DNA from: CAZNUM01 sp964539305
GTDB lineage: Bacteria > Fidelibacterota > Marinisomatia > Marinisomatales > TCS55
Assembly: GCA_964539305.1 (NCBI GenBank)
Contig: CAZIIM010000010.1
Coordinates: forward strand, 1 to 64,000
Reading direction: 5' to 3'
Length of the DNA stretch: 64,000 bases
This document shows positions 43,216 through 52,501 of this stretch, one piece after another. Each line of letters opens with the position of its first letter. The first letter of the stretch is position 1. The notes under the pieces are model-generated. The model was not told where the DNA came from. It searched no databases and saw only the letters and a program-made list of their open reading frames with translations. The position numbers and the translations under genes are program-made.

Positions 43216-44583
43216 ATGGCAAAGAATAAAACTGAATCAGAATTAACCGCCCAACCTCAAGCCCTGGAAGCAGAACAGGCTGTCCTTGGCGCCATGCTCA
43301 CCAGTAAAGAAGCGGTGAGTAAGGCTTTCCAATGGCTGAAGGCGGATCATTTTTACAAGGATGCTCATGTCCGTATTTTTTCTTGTATGGTGGAATTATT
43401 TGACAAGGGGGAACCGATTGACACCATCTCTGTTGTGGACCGGCTGAAAAAGAAGAAGGAACTGGAATCAGTGGGTGGTGCCTACTACATCACCGGTCTA
43501 ATGGAATCCGTACCTACAACCGCCAATATTGAACACTACGCTAAAATTGTATTAGAAAAGCATTTACTACGGAAATTAATCCAGGTCTCCCATGAAGTAT
43601 CGAAGGAAGCGTTTAGTGATTCCATGGATGTAGACGATATTCTGGATGCGGCGGAAACGGCCATATTTTCCATTTCTGAAAAGCGGTTGAGGGGAGGTTT
43701 CGAACACATCGATCCCATCCTGCAGGAAACTTTTGAGAAACTGGATGCCATTCAATCCAGGGCCGGTGGTGTGACCGGTGTGCCCAGCGGTTTAATTGAT
43801 CTGGACGAAATCACGTCGGGATTTCAACCCGGTGAACTGGTGGTGATTGCCGGGCGGCCCGGTATGGGGAAAACGGCCCTGGCCCTGACCATGAGCCGAA
43901 ATGCGGCGATTCAGTACGGCATTGGTGTCGGTTTTTTCAGTCTGGAAATGGCCAACTACCAGCTGGCCATGCGCCTTTTATGTGCGGAGGGGCGGGTGGA
44001 CAGTCACTTGGTCCGGACGGGAAAATTACCCAAGAACCAATGGAAAAATCTCAGTTTGTCAGTTGGACCACTTGCGGAAGCGCCTATTTATCTCGATGAT
44101 ACTCCCGGCATGACTGTCTTGGAAGTTCGGGCGAAAGCCCGTCGATTGAAGGCCGAACACAATATTGGTATGCTGGTGGTGGATTATTTACAATTAATGC
44201 AGGGTCCCAAGGGAGCGGAAAGCCGACAACAGGAAATTTCCATCATTTCCCGTTCACTGAAGGCTCTGGCAAAAGAACTGGATATCCCGGTCATTGCCCT
44301 TTCCCAGTTGTCCCGGGCGGTGGAGAACCGGAGTGATCGCCGACCTCAACTCTCCGACTTGCGTGAATCGGGGGCGATTGAACAGGATGCAGACGTGGTC
44401 ATTTTTCTCTATCGTCCCTGGGTCTACAATCAGGAGGATGAGAATCGGGGAAAGGCAGAGATTATTGTGGCCAAACAGCGGAACGGCCCCACGGACCGGA
44501 TTAATGTTACGTTCATTGACCGTTTCGCCCGATTTGAAAACCTGGCGCCCTTTGCAGAAGCGGAGGCTGAAGTTTCCTTCTGA
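43216..44583 (+). CDS. dnaB: Replicative DNA helicase DnaB
   Basis: A 455-residue hexameric helicase. The N-terminal domain (AQPQALEAEQAVLGAML) binds primase and the loader. The RecA-like C-terminal domain has Walker A IAGRPGMGKTALAL near residue 212, LVVDYLQLMQGP (Walker B) and LSQLSRAVENRSDRRPQLSDLRESGAIEQDADVV. No intein or insertion is present. The stop shares a base with the rel start (TGATG). Confidence 0.97.
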   Translation: MAKNKTESELTAQPQALEAEQAVLGAMLTSKEAVSKAFQWLKADHFYKDAHVRIFSCMVELFDKGEPIDTISVVDRLKKKKELESVGGAYYITGLMESVPTTANIEHYAKIVLEKHLLRKLIQVSHEVSKEAFSDSMDVDDILDAAETAIFSISEKRLRGGFEHIDPILQETFEKLDAIQSRAGGVTGVPSGLIDLDEITSGFQPGELVVIAGRPGMGKTALALTMSRNAAIQYGIGVGFFSLEMANYQLAMRLLCAEGRVDSHLVRTGKLPKNQWKNLSLSVGPLAEAPIYLDDTPGMTVLEVRAKARRLKAEHNIGMLVVDYLQLMQGPKGAESRQQEISIISRSLKALAKELDIPVIALSQLSRAVENRSDRRPQLSDLRESGAIEQDADVVIFLYRPWVYNQEDENRGKAEIIVAKQRNGPTDRINVTFIDRFARFENLAPFAEAEAEVSF

Positions 44584-46772
44584 TGCAAAATCCGCTGGCC
44601 CGCTTCGTTCCTTATCTGGTGGGTGAATATCCCCGCCCGTTCCTGGAGTTCTTCGAAAAGATTACGCTGCCAGCCGGGGAAGACGTGGAGGAGGCCAAAC
44701 GGCGTTTCTGGGAAGCCTATGAATTCGGCAGCCATTACCACGAGGGCCAGAAACGGCGTTCCGGTGAGCCCTATTTTGAGAGTCACTGTGTGGAAGTGGC
44801 AAAGATTCTGGCAGAATGGAACATGGACCAGGTGACAATCATGGGCGGTTTACTTCACGATACAATTGAGGACACGGAAGCCACCTATGAAGATCTGGAG
44901 AAACGATTTGGGACAGATCTGGCGAATCTTGTGGATGGTGTCACCAAATTAGGGGGAATTCATTTTTCCAGTCACCGGGCCAAACAGGCCGGTAATTTCA
45001 TGAAAATGCTGCTTTCAGTGGCAAAAGATCTGCGGGTGATTATTATCAAATTCGCCGATCGTCTCCACAATATGCAAACCATTCAGCATCTACCCCTCAT
45101 TAAGCAACACCGGATTGCCATTGAAACGCGGGATGTGTACGTCCCTCTGGCCCACCGCTTGGGAATGGCCAAAGTAAAATGGAAACTGGAAGACCTGGTG
45201 CTGAACACCCTGAATCCCAAAGCCTACAAAGAAATTGATTCAAAACTCAAATCCACTTTCAAGGAACGGGAGCGTTACATCCAGAACATTAAAAAGGCGC
45301 TGGATAAGGAATTGATGAAATTTGGCATTAAGGCTCAGATCTATGGTCGCCCCAAATCGCACGCTTCCATACATGGGAAAATGGTCCAGCGGGGTAAGGA
45401 CTTTGAAGAAATTTATGATATTCTGGCCATGCGGGTCGTGGTGGATAAAATTGAGGAGTGTTACCTGGCCCTGGGAATTCTACATCAGCGCTTTAAACCA
45501 ATTCAGGATCGGTTTAAAGATTTTATCGCCATGCCCAAGAGTAATGCCTATCAGTCCATTCACACGACAGTGGTGGGTCCTCAAGGGAAACTGGTTGAAA
45601 TTCAAATCCGAACCCATGAAATGGAGAAAACAGCGGAAATCGGGGTGGCCGCTCACTGGCATTACAAGGAGGCGGGCTCCGGACCTAAGGAAGTGGATAG
45701 TCATGTCACCTGGCTTCGGGAATTACTGGAGATTCTCCAAAGTGAAGAGAATGACCCCAAGGAATTCATGCACCTGTTAAAAATTGATCTTTTTAACGAT
45801 GAAATATTTGTGTTCACACCGAAGGGGGATCTGGTCCAGTTGCCGGTGAATTCCACACCGGTCGATTTTGCTTATCAGGTGCACTCGGAAATCGGGAAGC
45901 ATTGTCTGGGCTCGAAAGTGAACCGGAAAGTTGTACCTTTAAATACGATTCTAAAGAACGGCGATACAGTTGAAATCATTACCAGCAAGAATCAACACCC
46001 CAATTATGGGTGGTTAAAATTCGTTGTTACTTCTAAAGCCCGGAACCATATTAAGCGGTATCTACGGAAAATGGAGCGGGAGGAGAGTCTCAAGATTGGG
46101 GAGGAAATCCTTGAAAAAACGCTCCGTCGCTTAAAATTACTGAATCGCATTGACGACGTAAAGAATGCATATCCCAAGTATGGTTTTGGCGGTCCGGATC
46201 AATTAGTGGAAGCCATTGGCAGCGGTATTATTTCTATTCGGGATGTGCTGAAAAAGGTGGATCCCCAGGAGAAGACGGAAATTATTGAAGACGAGGATAT
46301 TCCCCGGTTCTCGTTTCGTAAAAAGCAGTCCAAGAGTATCAAACTCCAGGGGATTTCCGATATTATGGCGACTTTCGGGAAATGCTGCAACCCCATCCCG
46401 GGAGACGAGATGATCGGCTTTATTACCCGGGGAAGGGGAATTACGGTTCACCGGGCTTCCTGTCCCAGTTTACCTCTATTGAGTGAAGAATCGGACCGCC
46501 TGATACCGGTCGAATGGGAAGTGGACCGGCACGACCTCTTCAATGTGCAGTTAAAGGTGGTGGGTCAGGACAGGAAAGGTTTATTGAAGGATTTAACGGA
46601 GACTATTTCCAGCCAGAATATCAATATCACCAGCGTGGATGTTAAAGTTTCCGAAACGGTGGTATCAGCCTATTTCATTATTCAGGTGAACAATATTAAG
46701 CAGTTGGATCGAATCGTCCGGAAACTCACCAAGATTTCCAGTATTGACCATGTTGAACGAACTCATCGTTGA
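44583..46772 (+). CDS. rel: Bifunctional (p)ppGpp synthetase/hydrolase (Rel/SpoT)
   Basis: A 729-residue long RSH protein. The hydrolase HD site LLHDTIEDTE (His-92/Asp-93) is intact, and the synthetase motifs YGRPKSHASIHGKM and FKDFIAMPKSNAYQSIHTT are present, so both activities are expected. TGS (VFTPKGDLVQLPVNSTPVDFAY), a zinc-finger/helical region with FGKCCNPIPGDEMIGF, and a C-terminal ACT domain follow. It overlaps dnaB by one base. It appears to be the only RSH in the window. Confidence 0.96.
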   Translation: MQNPLARFVPYLVGEYPRPFLEFFEKITLPAGEDVEEAKRRFWEAYEFGSHYHEGQKRRSGEPYFESHCVEVAKILAEWNMDQVTIMGGLLHDTIEDTEATYEDLEKRFGTDLANLVDGVTKLGGIHFSSHRAKQAGNFMKMLLSVAKDLRVIIIKFADRLHNMQTIQHLPLIKQHRIAIETRDVYVPLAHRLGMAKVKWKLEDLVLNTLNPKAYKEIDSKLKSTFKERERYIQNIKKALDKELMKFGIKAQIYGRPKSHASIHGKMVQRGKDFEEIYDILAMRVVVDKIEECYLALGILHQRFKPIQDRFKDFIAMPKSNAYQSIHTTVVGPQGKLVEIQIRTHEMEKTAEIGVAAHWHYKEAGSGPKEVDSHVTWLRELLEILQSEENDPKEFMHLLKIDLFNDEIFVFTPKGDLVQLPVNSTPVDFAYQVHSEIGKHCLGSKVNRKVVPLNTILKNGDTVEIITSKNQHPNYGWLKFVVTSKARNHIKRYLRKMEREESLKIGEEILEKTLRRLKLLNRIDDVKNAYPKYGFGGPDQLVEAIGSGIISIRDVLKKVDPQEKTEIIEDEDIPRFSFRKKQSKSIKLQGISDIMATFGKCCNPIPGDEMIGFITRGRGITVHRASCPSLPLLSEESDRLIPVEWEVDRHDLFNVQLKVVGQDRKGLLKDLTETISSQNINITSVDVKVSETVVSAYFIIQVNNIKQLDRIVRKLTKISSIDHVERTHR

Positions 46773-46789
46773 ATGGATCACTGTTTTTC

Positions 46790-47206
46790 ATGGGACGCAT
46801 ACTGGGTATTGATTTCGGGGCACAACGCGTTGGCCTAGCACTTTCGGATCCCCTTCACATCGTCTCTATTCCATATAAAACACTTCAATATCGCAGTCGT
46901 ACCCAGTTGATTCAGCAGTTGAAGGATATTCTGAGTGAAAAAGACGTGGAATTGGTGGTATTGGGGCTTCCTGTGGGCATGGGGGGGAAGGATACGGTTC
47001 AAACGGGAAAGACCAGGGAGTTTAAAGCTGCATTGGAAAAAGAAATTGCCGTTCCAGTAGTTTTTCAGGATGAACGGCTCAGTTCCGTCAGTGCCCGGAA
47101 GGATCTGGTGAAGATGGAGGTGAAGACGGGTCATTCCAAAGGACAGGTGGATCAGACAGCGGCGGCCATATTTTTGCAACAGTTCTTGGATACGCATAAA
47201 AATTGA
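46790..47206 (+). CDS. ruvX: Holliday junction resolvase-like YqgF/RuvX
   Basis: A 138-residue RNase H-fold nuclease. GRILGIDFGAQRVGLALSDP carries the first catalytic Asp, VLGLPVGMGGKD is the second strand region, FQDERLSSVSAR gives the Glu/Asp, and DQTAAAIFLQQFLD the last Asp. It is implicated in 16S rRNA maturation as well as recombination. I use ATG 46790; the TTG at 46769 overlaps rel and adds a non-conserved segment. It overlaps lnt by 4 bases. Confidence 0.92.
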   Translation: MGRILGIDFGAQRVGLALSDPLHIVSIPYKTLQYRSRTQLIQQLKDILSEKDVELVVLGLPVGMGGKDTVQTGKTREFKAALEKEIAVPVVFQDERLSSVSARKDLVKMEVKTGHSKGQVDQTAAAIFLQQFLDTHKN

Positions 47207-48708
47207 AACGATACTTTACTAAGGCACCCTGGAAATTGGCATTGGACACGGGTATCCTGGTAGGTCTGGCCTATCCACCGGTATTCGGTTTATTAGCCTG
47301 GTTTGGGTGGATTCCTTTAATTCATATCTGGTTAACCTCCCCGCCTCGAAGGGCAGCCAAATATTCCTATATTGCCGGGCTTGTGACCCATTTGATTGCC
47401 TTTTACTGGATCGGTCTGAATCAGGGCGCGGGCTGGCTACCGGTACTGGCCTCCTTGATCGGTACGATTCTTTACTTAAGCCTATTCTGGTCCGTTACCG
47501 GATACCTGGTCGCATGGATGGAAAAGAAATCTGGCAACGGCTTGCAGATTATTCCCTTTCTATGGGTTGCCATAGAACTGGTGCGGAGCTGGGGTCCGCT
47601 GGGTTTTCCCTGGGCCAATCTGGCTACGACCCAGGCGGCCTATTTGCCGGTGGTTCAAATGGTGGAGGTCACCGGTACGGTTGGAATCGGATTCTGGATT
47701 ATGCTGGTTAACGTGGGACTGTATTTATTGTTGAGGTCGACGACGGCGGAACGCAAACATTTATCCATCGCCCTGCTTCTGATTTTCTTTCTTCCCTGGG
47801 TGGTGGGAAATTTACGGTTGAGCGCCCTGGAGCGCTCTAATTCCCCAGCGACAAGGACAGTAGCCATACTGCAACCCAATATTGATCCCAACCAAAAATG
47901 GGAATCTAATTTCAGGCCCCGGTTGTATGCGATCATGGATTCACTGCATCAACTGGCGGTGAAAGCAAAACCGGATTTAATTCTCTGGCCGGAAGCAGCG
48001 CTTCCGGTGAACCTGAGGCTGGCCTCTTACCATCGGAAACCTTTGGAAAAATCGGTAAAGGATTCCGGCATTCCGGTATTGATCGGTACAGTGGACTGGG
48101 AACGATCCGTATCAGGAGGAGAAAAAACCTATTATAACGGATCCATCTATTTAAGTCCTATGGGAATTACCATGTACCATAAGGTCCAATTGGTTCCTTT
48201 TGCTGAATATATTCCCCTTTCCGAGATTTTCCCCCGCCTCAAGGAACTGAATATTGGACAGGCGAATTTTGCCCATGGCCGCGAGTATACTGTTTTTAAA
48301 CTGGACTCAGTGAAGTTCAGTAATGTGATTTGTTATGAGTCCAGTTCTCCCCAGGTGGTACGGCAGTTTTTCCTGAGGGGGGCCCGGTTTCTGACGATTG
48401 AATCCAACGATGCCTGGTCCGGCAATACTTCCGGTGTTTACCAGCATTTCCAGATTGCCCGATTGCGGGCCATTGAAATACGGAGTGGAATCGCCCGGAG
48501 TGCCAACACGGGTATCTCCGGCTTTATCGCGCCTACAGGAAAAGTCAGAGCTCGTTTACCCTACGGGAAACAGGGTATTTTGGTGGATCAGGTGGAATTG
48601 AATCAGGTTCCGACCTTTTATGCTCAATACGGTGAAATTTTCGGCTTTTTATGCCTGTGTATCGTTTTAATCATGACAGGGAGAATATGGTTCAAAAAAT
48701 CATCCTGA
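47203..48708 (+). CDS. lnt: Apolipoprotein N-acyltransferase
   Basis: A 501-residue inner-membrane enzyme. Residues ~1-205 have about six transmembrane segments; the periplasmic nitrilase domain has Glu in ILWPEAALPV, Lys in MYHKVQLVPFAEYIPL and Cys in VICYESSSPQ, the catalytic triad. A last transmembrane helix (IFGFLCLCIVLIMTG) closes the chain. It N-acylates lipoproteins such as LptE and the lipoprotein at 564-1760. TTG 47203 overlaps the ruvX stop (TTGA). The last 22 bases overlap the next gene. Confidence 0.94.
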   Translation: MKRYFTKAPWKLALDTGILVGLAYPPVFGLLAWFGWIPLIHIWLTSPPRRAAKYSYIAGLVTHLIAFYWIGLNQGAGWLPVLASLIGTILYLSLFWSVTGYLVAWMEKKSGNGLQIIPFLWVAIELVRSWGPLGFPWANLATTQAAYLPVVQMVEVTGTVGIGFWIMLVNVGLYLLLRSTTAERKHLSIALLLIFFLPWVVGNLRLSALERSNSPATRTVAILQPNIDPNQKWESNFRPRLYAIMDSLHQLAVKAKPDLILWPEAALPVNLRLASYHRKPLEKSVKDSGIPVLIGTVDWERSVSGGEKTYYNGSIYLSPMGITMYHKVQLVPFAEYIPLSEIFPRLKELNIGQANFAHGREYTVFKLDSVKFSNVICYESSSPQVVRQFFLRGARFLTIESNDAWSGNTSGVYQHFQIARLRAIEIRSGIARSANTGISGFIAPTGKVRARLPYGKQGILVDQVELNQVPTFYAQYGEIFGFLCLCIVLIMTGRIWFKKSS

Positions 48709-49313
48709 TCCTTGTTGTTGCGGGCGGGATTTTATCCGCCCAACTGGATACCACCGTATATGCCCCTCGTCCGGTTCTGAAATCTGCTCTAATCCCTGGT
48801 TGGGGCCAACTGGGATTTAAAAAGAGCCAGCGAGCCCGTTCCTATTTTATTTCGGAAGGACTTCTCATTTTAGCGACCGTTGGGAGCCGACAAGTAGCCC
48901 ATATAAAAAAGAAGACTTATATAGCCTATGCCACTGAACACGCTCAGGTGAATTCCAGTGGTAAAGATCACCAGTACTGGGTGGATATCGGGAATTATTC
49001 CACTCTGGATGATTACAATGCGGAACATTTGAGGAACCGGGATACGGAAAACCTGTATCCCCTGGGCGCGGAATGGAATTGGGTTTGGGATTCCAAGCAA
49101 AATAGAACTTCCTTTGAGAGAATGAGAATTCAAAGCGACCAGTGGAAACAGGTAAGTACCTTTCTCATCGGTGGTATTATCCTGAACCATTGCATTTCTG
49201 CAATCGATGCCCTGTATTTAAAACGGACGCTTGGGAAGTCCGGTCTATCGTTCCGTGGATCCCTGGATCCTGCCAATCGCTCTGCACAAGTCCGGATGAT
49301 AATTCAGTTCTAG
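48687..49313 (+). CDS. DUF5683-type exported protein
   Basis: A 208-residue protein starting at ATG 48687 with a GGGAG element just upstream. The signal peptide (KIILILVVAGGILSA) is followed by LKSALIPGWGQLGFKKSQRARSYF, the PGWGQ...K motif of the DUF5683/P5 group found in FCB outer-membrane-associated proteins. Two further hydrophobic segments and a mid-region rich in Asn, Asp and Tyr follow. The function is unknown. It overlaps lnt by 22 bases and precedes ecfT by 7 bases. Confidence 0.7.
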   Translation: MVQKIILILVVAGGILSAQLDTTVYAPRPVLKSALIPGWGQLGFKKSQRARSYFISEGLLILATVGSRQVAHIKKKTYIAYATEHAQVNSSGKDHQYWVDIGNYSTLDDYNAEHLRNRDTENLYPLGAEWNWVWDSKQNRTSFERMRIQSDQWKQVSTFLIGGIILNHCISAIDALYLKRTLGKSGLSFRGSLDPANRSAQVRMIIQF

Positions 49314-49320
49314 GGGTAAA

Positions 49321-50046
49321 ATGTTTCGGCATCCAATCGTAAGACTCTGTTTTTATTTAACCTTTTCATTTTCCCTCATTTTCAGTTACACAGGGATGGG
49401 GCTTGCTCTGCATGGTCTTGGGTTTGTTTTCCTGTTTCTTTTAAACCGGCGAGTGGGGTTGGAACTTTATCGCCGACTGAAGCCTTTTCTCATTTTTCTT
49501 CCAGTGATGATCGGGATCTATGTTTTATTTTCCCTCGGTTTTTCTGAAAGGAGTTTTCATGAAACGCTGGTTGATGCCGGCTTTGGATTTTTAAAACTCT
49601 TTTTATTAATTGCCATTATGATGCTCTTTTTTGTTACGGCTCACAGTGAAGATAGTGTAAAGGTCTTGCGGAGTATCTGGTGGAAGACAGGCCTTAATTG
49701 GAAGTGGGTAGAGGATTTTTTCCTGTTTCTCACCATCACCCTGCGATTTTATCCGGCATTTCAGTCTGATTGGAAAGCAATTCAATCCAATCGGCAATTA
49801 CTAGGGTTGAAATCGCCTGTTAATCTGTTAGAAAAGGCGAAATCCTCAGCAGAGGACCTGCCATGCCTGTTGCTTTACAACCTGCGTCGATCAGAGCGCC
49901 TGGCGGCTGCCATGCATTTCCGGGGTTATGGTCAACGCTTCCCCCGGGCAGTGATCCATTCCATGGAGTTCAACCGCAATCATTTATTCGGAATAATACT
50001 GATTCTAATCTTTTTTATCGGAATTCACTGGTATGCCCCGATTTAA
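49321..50046 (+). CDS. ecfT: ECF transporter transmembrane component EcfT
   Basis: A 241-residue membrane protein with about five to six transmembrane segments. The coupling region includes SNRQLLG and NLRRSERLAAAMHFRGYG; the second is the EcfT signature (R..ELA.A.E.RGY in homologs) that contacts the ATPases. It would couple the fused ATPase (14983-16296) to S components such as BioY (4518-5093). It overlaps truA by 14 bases; the ecfT-truA linkage is also classic in Firmicutes ecfA-ecfA'-ecfT-truA clusters. Confidence 0.87.
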   Translation: MFRHPIVRLCFYLTFSFSLIFSYTGMGLALHGLGFVFLFLLNRRVGLELYRRLKPFLIFLPVMIGIYVLFSLGFSERSFHETLVDAGFGFLKLFLLIAIMMLFFVTAHSEDSVKVLRSIWWKTGLNWKWVEDFFLFLTITLRFYPAFQSDWKAIQSNRQLLGLKSPVNLLEKAKSSAEDLPCLLLYNLRRSERLAAAMHFRGYGQRFPRAVIHSMEFNRNHLFGIILILIFFIGIHWYAPI

Positions 50047-50764
50047 AATCACGATTCACTATGATGGATCCGGATATAACGGATGGCAATTGCAGAAGAA
50101 AGCTAAAACACTTCAAGGAACACTTGAATCTGCATTGGCTGTACTGAATCACGGAAATACGGTCCGAATCCACGGGGCGGGTCGGACGGATACGGGTGTT
50201 CATGCCCTGGGCCAGGTGGCTCATTTCGATTTTGAAACCACCATGAAACCCGGCGATCTGCTGGAGGCTCTGAATGGGAATTTACCCCGGGATATCCGGG
50301 TGCTGACTTGCGAGGAAGTGGATGATCAATTTCACGCCCGTTTTTCTGCCCGGAAAAGGACTTACCTTTACCGCTGCCGGACAGATCACTTTATTCTGGA
50401 TCGATCCTTTACTTGGATGACCGGTTCACTGAATCTGGATATTCTGAATCAGGCCGCCGAAAAAATTCTGGGTGACCATGATTTTTCATCGTTCAGCCGC
50501 CGCAGTGAAGAAGTGAATCATCGCCGCTGTGTGATCCATGAATCGTCATGGAAAGCTGACGGTCATATTGTAAATTATCGTATCACGGGAAACCGCTTTC
50601 TACACCACATGGTTTGTTATCTGGTGGGAACAATGGTGGAAATATCTCGGGGCCGATTTCGGTTGGCGGATTTCGAGGATTTGATTACAAATCCACAGGA
50701 AAAAGTCCATATTTACAAAGCACCGCCACAAGGACTGATTTTAGAGAAAATTGAATACGAATAA
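50033..50764 (+). CDS. truA: tRNA pseudouridine(38-40) synthase TruA
   Basis: A 243-residue pseudouridine synthase. The catalytic Asp is in HGAGRTDTGVHALGQVAHF (residues ~47-65), preceded by the N-terminal ITIHYDGSGYNGWQ, and the later block FLHHMVCYLVGTMVEI is typical. It modifies positions 38-40 of the tRNA anticodon arm. It starts inside the ecfT 3' end, and its stop is one base before the protease ATG. Confidence 0.96.
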   Translation: MPRFKITIHYDGSGYNGWQLQKKAKTLQGTLESALAVLNHGNTVRIHGAGRTDTGVHALGQVAHFDFETTMKPGDLLEALNGNLPRDIRVLTCEEVDDQFHARFSARKRTYLYRCRTDHFILDRSFTWMTGSLNLDILNQAAEKILGDHDFSSFSRRSEEVNHRRCVIHESSWKADGHIVNYRITGNRFLHHMVCYLVGTMVEISRGRFRLADFEDLITNPQEKVHIYKAPPQGLILEKIEYE

Positions 50765-50765
50765 A

Positions 50766-51857
50766 ATGCAACAAAAGAAATATTTCCTGCTTTTTCTTTT
50801 CCTGTTCCTGCAGATGGTGCATGGACAGTATAATCTTGAGCAGAGCCGCCACACCGCCATTACCAGGGCCATTCAAACTGTGAGTCCTGCCGTTGCCAGC
50901 ATTAATGTCACCCAAATCAGAGAGTATGCCACCAGTCCTTTCTTTCAGGATCCCTGGTTTCAGTTTTTTCTTCCGCCCCAGATTTACAAGGAAAAGGTAA
51001 AAGGCTCCGGTTCCGGTGTCGTGATCAGTCCAGATGGGTATGTTCTAACGAATTATCATGTGGTAGAGCAGGCTACTGAAATTGTTGTTACGTTGCCAGG
51101 GGGGAAAGAATATGAAGCCGAGATGGTAGGAACAGATCAGGTAACGGATCTGGCCTTATTGAAACTGGATGGGAGAAATTTCCCGTATGCTGTAATGGGG
51201 AATTCGGATGATTTAATCATTGGGGAATGGGTTGTTGCTCTGGGAAATCCATTTGGCCTTTTTGATGTGAGCAAACAACCAACGGCAACGGCCGGTATCA
51301 TCAGTGCCACCAATATGGATTTTGGCCAACAATCCTCAGGAAGGATTTACCAGGAAATGATTCAGACGGATGCAGCCATTAACCCCGGTAACAGTGGCGG
51401 ACCCCTGGTCAATTCCAATGGAGAAGTGATTGGTATCAATACCTTTATTTTCACGGGCTCCCGGTCCGGCCAGGGATCCATCGGCATCGGGTTTGCCATT
51501 CCCATTAACCGGGCTCGGAAAATTGCGGAGGAATTAAAGCGGACAGGTCATATTGAACGGGAGTTTTCTACCGGTCTTTCAGTTCAACCATTAACCCGGA
51601 AAATTGCCCGATATCTTTCGATTCCCATCACGGAAGGGGTGATTGTCGTGGATATCCAGAAGGGCAGTACGGCCGAAAAGGCGAAACTGGAAGTGGGCGA
51701 TATTATCGTGGCAGTGGAGGGGGAATCAGTCCACAATTCCCGGGAAATACTGCGTATTATTGAAGAAAATGATTTTCGTCCTGGAGATAAAATCCGTTTG
51801 AGAATCTGGCGCAATGGTTCCTATTACAATAAAGTCATGAAACTGGGGAAATTGTAG
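50766..51857 (+). CDS. DegP/HtrA-like periplasmic serine protease (single PDZ)
   Basis: A 363-residue S1C protease with signal peptide (FLLFLFLFLQMVHGQ). The catalytic triad is His-98 (LTNYHVVEQA), Asp-128 (VTDLALLKLD) and Ser-210 (NPGNSGGPLVN). A single PDZ domain occupies ~270-355 (GVIVVDIQKGSTAEKAKLEVGDIIVAVEGE). One PDZ and a cleavable signal resemble DegQ/DegS-type housekeeping proteases. ATG 50766 is preferred over the TTG at 50751 inside truA. Confidence 0.93.
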   Translation: MQQKKYFLLFLFLFLQMVHGQYNLEQSRHTAITRAIQTVSPAVASINVTQIREYATSPFFQDPWFQFFLPPQIYKEKVKGSGSGVVISPDGYVLTNYHVVEQATEIVVTLPGGKEYEAEMVGTDQVTDLALLKLDGRNFPYAVMGNSDDLIIGEWVVALGNPFGLFDVSKQPTATAGIISATNMDFGQQSSGRIYQEMIQTDAAINPGNSGGPLVNSNGEVIGINTFIFTGSRSGQGSIGIGFAIPINRARKIAEELKRTGHIEREFSTGLSVQPLTRKIARYLSIPITEGVIVVDIQKGSTAEKAKLEVGDIIVAVEGESVHNSREILRIIEENDFRPGDKIRLRIWRNGSYYNKVMKLGKL

Positions 51858-51859
51858 GC

Positions 51860-52501
51860 ATGCTGGCACCGGAAGGACGGAAAATATTAATTCCCCTTTT
51901 TCTAGTGGCCTTCACAACAGGAATTCTGGCCCACTACTACGGCTGGCTCTGGTTAACCCTACTTTATCTCATTACCGGATTCCTGTTTATTTTTAGTTTG
52001 AATTTCTTCAGGGATCCTATCCGTCGTCTTCCTCAGGATCCTAAAGCGATCGTCTCACCAGCAGACGGGAAAGTCGTAAAATGTGAACCTGTCAATGATG
52101 ATACTGCCGGTGTAGGTGCTACGGTGGTATCCATTTTTCTGAATGTTTTTAATGTCCATGTGAACCGGGTTCCAGTGACAGGGAAAGTCCAGAAGAAAGA
52201 ACGTCGCGCCGGTCGATTTCTGGCAGCCTTTAATCATGCTGCTTCCGACGAAAATGAACAGGTTGTGACCGTTTTGGAACATGAAAGCGGTCGCTTTAAA
52301 ATCCGGCAAATTGCCGGTTTGATCGCCCGCAGGATTTATTGTTATGCTAAACCGGGAAAAGTAATGGAACGGGGAGATCGTTTGGGGTATATTATGTTTG
52401 GCTCCCGAACCGACGTGATTTTACCGAAAGGGATCACCGTGGAAGTGAGCCCTGGGCAAAAAGTCGTAGGGGGAGAAACCATTATTGCGAGGTTACCATG
52501 A
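51860..52501 (+). CDS. psd: Phosphatidylserine decarboxylase proenzyme (short type)
   Basis: A 213-residue short (PSD-A type) decarboxylase that makes phosphatidylethanolamine. An N-terminal pair of transmembrane segments is followed by IVSPADGKV and FLNVFNVHVNRVPVTG. The autocleavage site is Gly-Ser in YIMFGSRTDVILP (Ser-182 becomes the pyruvoyl group). It overlaps pssA by 4 bases, so the two steps from CDP-diacylglycerol to PE are encoded together. Confidence 0.94.
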   Translation: MLAPEGRKILIPLFLVAFTTGILAHYYGWLWLTLLYLITGFLFIFSLNFFRDPIRRLPQDPKAIVSPADGKVVKCEPVNDDTAGVGATVVSIFLNVFNVHVNRVPVTGKVQKKERRAGRFLAAFNHAASDENEQVVTVLEHESGRFKIRQIAGLIARRIYCYAKPGKVMERGDRLGYIMFGSRTDVILPKGITVEVSPGQKVVGGETIIARLP

